A DNA stretch of 64,000 bases from Owenia fusiformis. Its lineage: Eukaryota; Annelida; Polychaeta; Sabellida; Oweniidae. The notes under the pieces were generated by a model, which was given only the letters and a program-made list of their open reading frames with translations, was not told the DNA's origin and made no database searches. This document shows, piece after piece, positions 37,055-46,925 of this stretch. Made by a program: the position numbers and the translations under genes. How positions within the stretch are numbered: position 1 is the stretch's first letter; each line of letters opens with the position of its first letter. The DNA lies in contig CAIIXF020000001.1 of assembly GCA_903813345.2 (NCBI GenBank), positions 56,406,270 to 56,470,269 on the forward strand, written 5' to 3'.

Positions 37055-39703
37055 CATTACAACTCGCCATCAGAGTGCTGTACAAAGTCCGATCCAAATG
37101 ATGCTGAAATAGTAAAAGGCTGTGTGAAAGTGTAGCTTGCCTCCATCCACCCAAGCTTTCCCCAAGACTAGAATCGTCATCAGGTTTGATATTAATGTTC
37201 AAATAATTATTGTTACTAGTTCCAGGCATAACCTAAAAGAAGAAATTTCTAGTATCTATGTAAATTGTTCTAATACTGGATTTCATTTGATTGAACAGAT
37301 TCCTCAATATTTCATTAAGTTTATAGTCTGATTGGATTTTGCTCTTGTAAATCCTGATATATGCCTCATGGTGTCATTGTGTATAACATGTAGCTATTTT
37401 GTAATAATATAACATAATATGTATAATGATAATTTGTGAGAATGCACTTAAAAGTATCATTACTATAATTGTCAAAGTATAACCCAGTGGTCAAAACCCT
37501 TTCAAACAGATATGTTGATTTTTCTGTTATTTCAGCCAGAAGAGCAATTCAATGTTTTGGACACCACAACACAAAACAAGAAAGATGAACAGTGGTTTGT
37601 GCTGACTCATTTAAACCAGGCAACAATAGTCTCAAAAATAACTAGAGGTAGGATATAATATAATATTGTGATGTCATCAAGCTTAAGCAAGTTAACAAAA
37701 ACAAAGAAAATCATTTTTCAACTTTAATTTCTTTTTTTCCTGGTAAAGAAAGGTAATATAAAAAGAATTTCAAAAACAATATTCAATTTGAAAGATGTAA
37801 CTTAAATAAAATCAATTTTAGAGATCGGTCCTACTGAACTCAATGTAAAATGTTCAAAACAGAAAAAATGCCTCTTACCCAAAATCATTCACTGGCTTTA
37901 TTTTGGACATTCTAATGTTCTTTCCTTGTAATATACAAGGTGGCCCACTCTTTAGAAAAAAATCACTAAATTATTCCATGATTTCAACATTTTATGGTTA
38001 TTTGCGTTTGATGGTTTGGTGAGCCTCTATAGCCTATAGAATGCTTTAGTGCAGTTGGAGTGAAATATAACAAAAATAAAAAATTCATTTTTCAACTTTG
38101 ATTTTCCTTTTTCTTGGTAAAGAAATGTATTATAAAGATAATTTCAAAAACAATATTCAATTTGGAAGATGTAACTAAGAGAAAATCAATTTTAGGGATC
38201 GGTCCTACGGAACTCAATGTAAAATAATCAAAACTGAAAAAACGGCTCTTAGCCAAAATCATTGACTGGCTTTATTTTTGACTTTCTAATGTTCTTTTCT
38301 TGTAATATACAACATGGCGCACTCTTTTGAAAAAAATCACTAAATTATTTCATGATTTCAACATTTTACGGTTATTTGCGTTTGATGGTTTGGTGAGCCT
38401 CTGTAGCCTATAGAATGCTAATGCAGTTGGAGTGAAATATAACAAAAATAAAAAATTCATTTTTAATTCAACTTATATATTCCCTTTTCTTGGTTAAGAA
38501 ATGTATTATAAAGATAATTTCAAAAATAATATTCAATTTGGAAGATGTAACTAAGAGAAAAGCAATTTTAGGGATTGGTCCTACTGAACTCTTAATGTAA
38601 AATATTCAAAACTGAAAAAATGGCTCTTACCCAAAATCATTCACTGGCTTTATTTTTGACTTTCTAATGTTCTTTCCTTGTAATATACATATGTACAACA
38701 TGGCGCACTCATTTGAAAAAAAAATCACTAAATTATTTCATGATTTCAACATTTTACGGTTATTTGCATTTGATGGTTTGGTGAGCCTCTGTAGCCTATA
38801 GAATGCTAATGCAGTTGGAGTGAAATATAACAAAAATAAAAAATTCATTTTTCAACTTTGATTTTCCTTTTCCTAGTAAAGAAAAGTATTATAAAAAGAA
38901 TTTCAAAAACAATATTCAATTTAGAAGATGTAACTTAGAAAAAATCAATTGTAGGGATCTGATCTCAATGTAAAATGTTCAAAACTGAAAAAACGGCTCT
39001 AACCCAAAACCATTCGCTGGCTTTATTTTTGACATTCTAATGTTCTTTCTTTGTAATACAACAACATTTTTCAACTTTGATTTTCCTTTTTCCCAGTAAA
39101 GAATCCAATCAAAGCAAAATCTATTTCATCTTGACAAAAAGAAAGAGATTAAAATTTTCAAAGAACTTATGATTATACAATACATTCTTACATTATAGCA
39201 TTTATAAACAATGCTTTGACTTAATTGTTTGCATTAACATGTTGCATATTACCCTTTAAATATCTCAAAGGACTAAGGATTATAAAATATTTTCTTCAAT
39301 GATAGTTCTCAAAACAATGCCTTGACTTGTTTACAAATGCTGTTGTATAATGCCTCTGTTATCAAATTCTAATCTTCTTCAACTAGAGAAAGAGATTAAC
39401 TATTTTAAAGAAGTATACATTTTACAATATCAATATATACCATTGGGCATATGAATTTTTAGATGACTACAATAATTAAAACTTTAACTTTATAAGTCAT
39501 ACATAAGATTTCTAATAGGGGATTATTTTCAAATGACAGTAAAAAATGAACTTTCTTAGTAATCATTGCATAGGGAGATAAAAGGGTATCCCATGTAAAA
39601 AAAACTTGATATGTTTGGAATAACACATAATTTGTGTCTTGATACTGTAATTGCAGGATACAGAGTTATGAGAAGGTCGCAGGTAAACTGTTCTCCACTT
39701 TAA
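37055..39703 (+). CDS. candidate short spliced coding set inside the 8.2-kb element, unrecognised
   Basis: Three segments bounded by splice-like sites join in phase. 37055-37111 follows TTTCAG and encodes HYNSPSECCTKSDPNDAEI. 37536-37647 follows ATTTCAG and encodes PEEQFNVLDTTTQNKK then DEQWFVLTHLNQATIVSKIT. 39657-39703 follows TTGCAG, encodes YRVMRRSQVNCSPL and ends in TAA. The donors are GTAAAA (weak) and GTAGGA. I found no initiating exon and do not recognise the product. A CCAAT-like ATTGGCTC at about 36,737 and an AATAAA at about 40,780 could bound a transcript. The minus strand also shows a coding-like stretch at about 39,703-39,860, so the strand is uncertain. Captured host exons, a passenger gene or chance are all possible. 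Confidence 0.25.
37711..39110 (+). repeat. tandem repeat, unit about 370-390 bp, about 3.6 copies
   Basis: Successive copies start with a CATTTTTCAACTTTGATTTT-type segment near 37,714, 38,087, 38,458 and 38,847, with a truncated piece at 39,066. Shared landmarks are GAAGATGTAACT, GATCGGTCCTACTGAACTC, GGCTCTTACCCAAAATCATT and TTGGTGAGCCTCTGTAGCC. It lies in the putative intron of the candidate coding set. Confidence 0.85.
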
Positions 39704-40301
39704 TGCTGCCGTAACATCTTGCTCCATCTGGCCTTGGCACAGGGTGTATGAGATATATACAACCAACTATGACTACCACCAGCAATACCCTGTTGCCATC
39801 TCTCATAGTCCTTATTCCAGGTGTGGACGGTCTGATGTAGAAACAGTTGTACCTTGATCTGCAGATAAAACTTAGTGAGAATCTAGCTGCATCTGATCAA
39901 CCATAACCACTCGGATTGTTAATATATGAAGTGAACTACTTTATCAATAATGAGTTAAAGTCTGGATTACAACAGAGATTATTATGAATGTACTACGTCA
40001 TGGATTGTATTCTGCATTGAGGATTACATGTATATACATGTAGTTCAAACTACATCCTGAGTTATATAGTGCATTATGGATCATATACTTCAAGCTGACT
40101 GTATCAGCAATTATGACTGACTCTGTCTGCGATTAGGGAGAATGACAATCATTAGTCCCTGTAATGAACTGTAGAGCTAAGCTTGAAGTTTGCATAATTT
40201 CAAACTTGAACTACTATGGTATCTATAGTTATAAAAAGAGGATCTACTGCTATTGATGCATCATGTTGTTACTTTGTGAAATAATTGACTTGTAGCTTTG
40301 T

Positions 40302-40640
40302 TATGTCACCACCAAAAAGTGGTGACATACTCCATTTTTTGACAGGGGTTGGTGGCTGACGGTTGGAAATCAGCATCTGTAACAAATTCTTACAACTTCC
40401 AATAACTTAACAAATACTGTTTAGACCGACTTCAATTTTTTCAAAATCATCTAAAAGTTTTCAGAAGTTCAAATCTGACTTTACATTTATGTTTGACCTT
40501 GACTGACCCTCTCAAGTCAAAAAAGATCAAAAAGGGTATTTTTTCAACTTGCTTCAAATTGGCCAATTTCTTTTTTCAAAATCATCTATAAGTTCTCAAA
40601 TGTTCAAATCTGACCATAGATTTGACCTTCAATTACAATT
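40302..40640. repeat. dispersed-repeat-like segment headed by a GTGGTGACATA hairpin
   Basis: TATGTCACCAC-CAAAAA-GTGGTGACATA forms an 11-bp perfect stem at 40,302-40,329. The following approximately 300 bp contain two diverged copies of a TTTTTTCAAAATCATCTA / GTTCAAATCTGAC unit (about 40,437 and 40,572). It looks like the end of a non-autonomous element, but only one end is defined. Confidence 0.45.
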
Positions 40641-41042
40641 ACTAAGCCTGGTTTAATCTTTAACATCTAATTATTATGTACATGAAACTATGTTGTTTAA
40701 ATATTAAATATTCATTGTTTTATTTCATTATTTTTTATCATTTAAAAATACACGTGGAATGTAGAAAACAAGTTGTCCTAATAAAGTTCATTTATACACA
40801 CAAAAAGATTTTGAGTCAATATCGTTTTTAGGAAGGAGTAATGGTGGTTTCGGCCAACAAACCACTGCATGCCACTTAAAATTTTGTTGAATCCCTCCCT
40901 GTGAATTTCATCTTATAGTGCACTTGATCAGTTTTTAACATCCAGGGTGTCCTAAAATATATGCACTCTGTTTATGTTGTTTTGATTTGTTTTCCAATAT
41001 TTATAATATTTTGTCCATTCTCCATACTTAATACATGATGAA

Positions 41043-41270
41043 CAATAGACTAGATGCGAGTAGAAATACTTTGATTTATGTCATTAAATATTCATAATTC
41101 AGTCAAAATTCAGTCTTAAAATCTACATGTTAAAACACTTTTAGAAATATGGTTTTGAAAATTGCTTATCAACTTTGAGGATTTAATCTATGGGAAAAAT
41201 GTGATTTCTAGTTCAGGGAGATTCCCCATAGGCCCCATGTTATAAAACCACAAAAGTCTCACAACCTCTG
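41043..41270 (+). repeat. dispersed repeat, copy 1 (about 220 bp)
   Basis: Starts CAATAGACTAGATGCGAGTA and aligns along about 200 bp with 44,966-45,180, including GTCATTAAATATTCA, ATATGGTTT-GAAAATTG and GATTCCCCATAG. Boundaries beyond the shared part are not defined. Confidence 0.75.
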
Positions 41271-41479
41271 ATTTTTCAATTTCAATCTAACAGATGTTTT
41301 TTTATATTTGAAGTGAGTAAAAGATGTGGCATTGTCCAATTTTGTGAACTCTATAATAATTCTAATATAATATAATAGCAAGGACTTTATTTAGATAAAT
41401 GTACTATGCCTCATCTCTGGCCTCACCTATGATATAGATGATACTAGCAACACTTATGTTGACATAATTCAAACAGGGT

Positions 41480-41665
41480 AGGTCTGAAATTAGTCTGCAT
41501 CCCAATGGTCTGAATCCCATTGGTCAAAATCCCAGTCGTCCGAATCGCAATTGCTGAATCCCAATCATCCAAATCCAAATTGTCTGAAACCCATATCCAA
41601 TCCGAATCATCCGAGGCCAAATTCCATCGGTCCAAATCTGAATCCAGTGGGATTTAGTCGATTGC
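41480..41665. repeat. degenerate minisatellite, TCTGAATCCCAAT-like units
   Basis: Repeated short units such as CTGAATCCCATTGGTC, CCGAATCGCAATTG and CATCCAAATCC, of about 11-16 bp. Short open frames on both strands here (Asn/Pro/His-rich or Asp/Trp/Ile-rich) are repeat artefacts. Confidence 0.7.
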
Positions 41666-41980
41666 GATTTGGACAAATGGTGTGTAGTCTTTCTAACAGT
41701 ATATACATAGACTATATTTTGAACTATGATTATTATAGTCACCATTCAGGCCTCATTATCTGATTATTCATGTCATGTGGATATACTGTACATGTACATG
41801 TATTGTGTCCATTGGCAAAATGCAATTTGGTGCTATATGGGTCTTGGCTGAGACGATCATAAAATTGGAAAGCTTGTGTTACTGTGTTATAATGAACAAT
41901 CGAAACACAAATGTGCTATTTCTATACAGAATAAGAGTGTAATATACACAGTGACTGACATAATCGAATCGGAAATGACT

Positions 41981-42813
41981 CTAAAGCTTTTTGCAAGGCC
42001 TGAGTGCGCCGCTAACATGCTAAATAGAAGAGTTAGCTGACGTTTGGGAGTCTGACTTACCTTCTAAAGGTTAGAACCCGAATCTTAATGAAACTATATC
42101 ACCTTTGTTGCGTCGATGATGATGCATAAACATAGCATTTGATAGAAATTAGCGTAAATGCTTTTCCGACTTTTTCATTTTTCATCAATGTTGACTTCCG
42201 GGAAGGCGTTGTAGTTATCACGAAATAACGCATTGACCCTTGAACTTTACTTTGTTGACGTGTCAACCAAGCATGTCTGGTGTGAAAATTAAAAGAATAT
42301 TAAGCAATGTTCTACATCCGCCAAGCTAAGTGAAGTAGTCAATATTAAAAATTACCAATTTCAAGTGAAGTACGCAACGAACGAAACTGCGTGATCTACA
42401 CTCCCACTATTGGTCTGAATGAAATGCTACGTAGAAATATGAGCCGTCTGCTGTATTAGTCGATTAATAGAGAAAGACCTGTTGGTGATGCTTTATAATT
42501 TAGACCAAAACATTGAAGAACAAACGAACCTGTAAATCGTGAAAACAACGAACAAATATTCGGTTTTCACATATGTTCGGTAATTTTTTGTATTGAAACT
42601 TCCGGAACTTACAAGGAAATCATTCATTTTCTCGATCCATGATTTACCTCTTGGATGTTGTGGCAAATGCTCTATGGTTGACGGAACAAAGGTGATATGG
42701 TTTCATTAAGATTCGGGTTCTAACCTTTAGAAGGTAAGTCAGACTCCCAAACGTCAGCTAACTCTTCTATTTAGCATGTTAGCGGCGCACTCAGGCCTTG
42801 CAAAAAGCTTTAG
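41981..42813. mobile_element. 833-bp TIR element with 129-bp near-identical arms
   Basis: The arms are 41,981-42,109 and 42,685-42,813. Each is 129 bp, and by eye they differ at one position. The outer tip is CTAAAGCTTTTTGCAAGGCC. The 575-bp core has no transposase. Flanking target duplication is not evident. Such high arm identity implies recent insertion or recent arm homogenisation. It lies inside the 8.2-kb element near its right end. Confidence 0.85.
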
Positions 42814-43296
42814 TCTATAGTATGTGACTACAAATTTATAAATCAGAAGTTGATATATTATGAGTCTTTATGACCGTCGATTGACCTCATTATGCGACAT
42901 AATTTCGCAAAAAATACTAGTTCATGACTTTTATTGATAATATTTCGGTATTTTGAGCAAATTTATTAAGCATATCGTCGTTAAACATTATGTATTTCGA
43001 CCATACACGACCACTCGTAAACCCAAGTGGCGGCCATTTTATTTTTTTTCGTCGAAGCCCACTTCTTTAACACTTTTTTCATGCTATACAATGTCAGAGT
43101 CGTATTAATTTATCAAACAACGGAATATTTACAAAGCCATTTAAGTTACTGTAAAGTTTCAAAGATTATCCTTCACTAAAACATCGTTAATCAGTAGTCT
43201 AAAAATCCAGGTGCCCTAGGGGACACCTAGGTGTCCCCAGGTGGGGGCACCTAGGTGCGGGACACCTAGGTGGTATTTAGTATTACCCGCTATAAG

Positions 43297-44965
43297 TGTC
43301 ACGTGACAATACTATTGGGAAATACCAACACTAACGTTCTCCCCTGGATTCTAGTTAAACCATGCTTGTTGTTAGCCTTTTGCAGATAATTGACATCTGA
43401 GATGAAAATAACATAACATTTTATGTTAGTCTCAGTTGACATATACATATATAGCAGTTACAGCATGGGTGTTCATGGTTGCAGACATAGCAGTTCTATC
43501 TGATCGTACAAACATCACTGGAGGACCGAGAGATACAGTAATATACATGTACATATGTTGGAGCAATCAGTGAGACAATGTTGGCTAGAACATGGACATT
43601 CAAAAAATTCTTCTCATTGGTTCATTGGCTCGGTACTTTCATCATGCCATAAGGATGGTGCCAAATCGCATTAAAAAGCCATAGATAATAAGTCCTCATC
43701 TTTTTTCCTTGTTTTGAAACCACAGCTGTTTTATTCACTTAACGGTCAACCACATCAAGGACAAGTGAGAAATTGAAACAGTTCAAAACACTTAAGAATC
43801 ATTTTATTTTAAACCAATAGATAACAAACTTCACAATATCCTAAGACTTATTACACGATTCATTCAATGCATTAATAAATGTGATTATAGAGTATTTGTC
43901 AATCACATTTAAGTTTTTTAATCATTTTTCTAAGTACGTATTTAATGAACTTAAGCCATCTGTGTATTTTTCATTTGTGCATTTTCTTTACATTTGCCCA
44001 GATTTATTCAAAGGACGTGTCCATGAACCTTTTTAACACATGTAAAGTTAATTAAACTCACACAATCACACAAAGCAAACAATTCTAAAACCTGGAAACA
44101 CTTCATTGCTCAATGCAGTCGTATTTTCGTGCCACCCTACTCATTGAAAGTGAAGGTCAGTGATCATGTATATATAAAAGAAGTGTCTACTACAATGACA
44201 ATACGAAGTCTGGATCCCAATGCAATGTTGCCAGGCATGGCCGGCCTTTGTGGTTAGGAGCTATCGGGACGAGTTACCTCTATCAAATATTGTAGATGGA
44301 ACATTGGACTTACACTGATTTGTGGTAAGTAACATTATGTTCTCTAAAACAGGTTTGCCCAAAAATCACCACGTGGTAAAAGTTGAGCAAATATAACAAA
44401 AATCAGATTAATTTATCAAACACTCAATTATGCATATCTGTATGACCTGAACATACATGGCGATGCAATCATCGCTGTTGATATTTTATTTATTTTAAGA
44501 AATGGTTTGCCGTGTGTTTTTTATTCATATTTATTTTACATTACATAATAAAACATAAACACTTGGAGCGGCTTTGCCAGTCACTTCGTGTGTATTGTAC
44601 CTAGTATTAAACCTCGATCTACCGTCTCGGTAAAGGTTTGCAATAACAAACTTGGAATATATATCACATGTACTGAGTCCAATGCTCCAAAAAAAACACC
44701 AACTTAGTGTATCATCATTGCATGGGGTATGATGATCCACTGATGAGGATACATAATTAGATAAAATCAAATTATGGATCATGTAACAAATATATAATTC
44801 TCTACATTTTCTGTAAGACACTCTGGTGAAATTTCTACCATTTTGTAATGGTTGAGTCGTTGATATAACTTTGGCGTTTACTGTGCGTATCATATACACA
44901 CCGGAATAGCCTGCCAACGGTAAAGTCAGATACCGTTGTGAAAATGGCGGACGTAACCATCGCTT
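43297..44965. other. intergenic, nothing convincing
   Basis: No recognisable gene. A 145-codon minus-strand frame at 44,531-44,968 shows no domain, no splice context and a composition like its surroundings. On the plus strand an ATGGCGGACG at about 44,944 resembles an initiation context but reaches a stop within about ten codons, at the edge of the dispersed repeat. Confidence 0.4.
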
Positions 44966-45180
44966 CAATAGACTAGATGCGAGTAGAAATGTTCTTGATT
45001 TACGTCATTAAATATTCAAAATTCAGTCAAAGTGATGTCATATTTGAAATACATTTAAAAATATGGTTTCGAAAATTGTTTATCAACTTTGAAAATTTAA
45101 TATTTTTTGAAAATGTGACTTCTAGTTCGGGTTGATTCCCCATAGACCCCATATTACAAAATCACAAAAAGTGAAATATC
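44966..45180 (+). repeat. dispersed repeat, copy 2
   Basis: Aligns with 41,043-41,270, starting CAATAGACTAGATGCGAGTA. One copy is inside the 8.2-kb element and this one is outside, which supports a mobile origin. Confidence 0.75.
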
Positions 45181-45303
45181 TTTTCTTGTATTTGACACAT
45201 TATAACATTTTCTTTTACTGGACACACTTTAATTTCCATAACTATTCGATACATTAGGGCTATATGAAAATTGAACCACTAAAACAGATGTAATTTAAGT
45301 TAA

Positions 45304-46921
45304 CGTAAAGGCTAGAGTACCGACAATTGTCGGTACTCTAGACTCTGATGTGGTGGCACGCTAGAGGACCGACAAATAAATTGTCGGTACGGCAGATATG
45401 CTGTGTTTACACGCTAGAGGACCGACAAATATTGATTTTCGAATTTTCTGGCGCATGCGCAATGGGCGGGGGATATTTCAGATATTATACGGATATTTTG
45501 GGAACAAGTGCAAAACCCGGGGAGGGCATTAGCCCCGGTTACCCGGGGATTACCAAACCCAGTCAAAAAATGGTAGCCCGGGAACAGGGAATGGTAGTAA
45601 ACGTTGAAAACCAAATAAAAAACATGAACAAGTAAGACGTTAGAGAGCTATTAATGCAGAGTAAACGGCTATATATATTCGTAACAGACAGGATATTTCT
45701 CCTGTGCCGATCAGGCGTAGAAAGGGGCGTTTGCTACCCATTAGATAGAAGAAAATAGCTAGAATGTTTTTTATTTGAAGCTTATCGTATGGTATGAGGT
45801 TCCATATCCATCCGCCAATATAGTCCGCCTATATAGTCCATTTAAAAACCTGTGGTATCGTTCTAAATAACCCATAGTTGGCTTCTAGGGTACCTAGTAT
45901 GCCACTATTTGGTATCAAAATAAAGAGGAGTTCAACTTTAATTTGAATTACGAAAATAGCGATGAAGGTCAAAATAGTTCCGAACGTGAGCATGTTTACT
46001 ACGCGTTTGCCCGTCATATCAGAATTGAGGAAGTGGTAGCAAACGCGAGTTACAATAAACAGACGCTGATATCTCAAAAAGTAACCTGACTCCCTATAAT
46101 TTGATGTAGGTCAATCGAACCCCTATATGGACAGGTGCATTTTGATATATAACACTATGGGGGGTAAGCGTTTCATAGTTGGTCACGAACGCCATATGTG
46201 CAAAGTATTGTTATGAATTTTCGAATTTGGTGTTGGATTACGGTACTCATACCTTATAGCACAATTTTTGATGGAAGTTGCATTTGGCTCCCTTAGTTAA
46301 TGGCCACGATTCAATCTCGCATGAGAGAGCTACCAAACGCAAAGTAAACAGTGATATATTCCAAATGAGATATTTCTCCTGTGCCATGGCGTATAGTAAG
46401 GGTAGAGGTCGACGGGGGCGAAAGCATCCCCTCCCCTAACTGTATATATCGACCCATTTGATAGAACAAGAAAAGAGCTTTAAAATGTTTTTTAATTGAA
46501 GCTTGTAGGACAATTTTGATGGAAGTTGAATCAATTTTTGTCGAAATAAATTATGGCTCACTACAAGTTAATGCCTGTACGATTCCATACTGCAAAAGAA
46601 GCACTATGCCCCCCCCCCCCTCAAAAGAAAAAAGTAGGTCCTGCCGGGATTCGAACTCGGGACCGAGTGTTTTAAAGTCGTGCTCGCTAACCACTAGACT
46701 ACAAGTGATGAGGTTATTGCAAGGAGTAAAAGTAGTGGATTTATTTATGAAATTGTCGGCTCTCTAGCAAAAACACGTAGCAGCCACTTGCGTACCGACA
46801 ATTGTCGGTTCTCTATCTGGCACTACTAGGTGACGATAGAGTGCCGACAATTGTCGGTACCTCAGCAAATACCCCTGAACAGTCTCCAGTACCGACAATT
46901 GTCGGTCCTGGAGCCACTCCG
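45304..46921. mobile_element. 1.6-kb TTAA-flanked element with palindromic ends
   Basis: Flanked by TTAA at 45,300-45,303 and 46,922-46,925. The left end CGTAAAGGCTAGAGT and the inverted right end CGGAGTGGCTCCAGG lead into the same 16-bp perfect palindrome, ACCGACAATTGTCGGT. Further full or partial copies of the palindrome lie at about 45,369, 45,420, 46,752, 46,793 and 46,842, all near the ends. TTAA targets are known for piggyBac and Kolobok elements. No transposase frame. It includes a tRNA-like segment. Confidence 0.7.
46637..46710 (-). other. tRNA-like segment (pseudo-tRNA or SINE head)
   Basis: On the minus strand it has a D-arm-like TAGTCTAGTGGTTAGCGAGC (A box), a T-arm-like GAGTTCGAATCCC (B box) and a 3' CAGGACC. 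The 5' side does not pair with this 3' side as an acceptor stem, and the anticodon loop (around CTTTAAA) is irregular. It is therefore unlikely to be a working tRNA gene; a tRNA-derived SINE head or decayed tRNA fits better. Confidence 0.5.
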
Positions 46922-46925
46922 TTAA

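Larger units (their letters stand above)
35120..43288. mobile_element. 8.2-kb TIR element with 8-bp target duplication
   Basis: The ends read GGGTGTTACTAAATACCACC (35,120) and, reverse-complemented from the right, GGGTAATACTAAATACCACC. The match continues through TAGGTGTCCCRCACCTAGGTG. Identical 8-bp flanks GCTATAAG lie at 35,112-35,119 and 43,289-43,296, and removing the element restores a contiguous GGCTATAAGTGTCACGTGAC site. Copies of the palindrome CACCTAGGTG are clustered at each end. No transposase frame was found. The interior holds a nested Mutator-like MITE, an exon-like set, a tandem repeat, a hairpin repeat, a dispersed repeat and another TIR element. An 8-bp duplication fits hAT, P or Merlin types; the GGG start argues against a typical hAT end. 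Confidence 0.8.

Noticed and set aside
41444-41763. Asn/Pro-rich and Asp/Trp-rich frames on opposite strands
   Set aside because: Both are translations of a short minisatellite.
44531-44968. 145-codon minus-strand frame
   Set aside because: No recognisable domain and no splice or promoter context; its start abuts a dispersed repeat.
44944-44985. ATGGCGGACG start context resembling the first exon of a gene
   Set aside because: Stop after about ten codons and no good donor; the sequence runs into a dispersed repeat.
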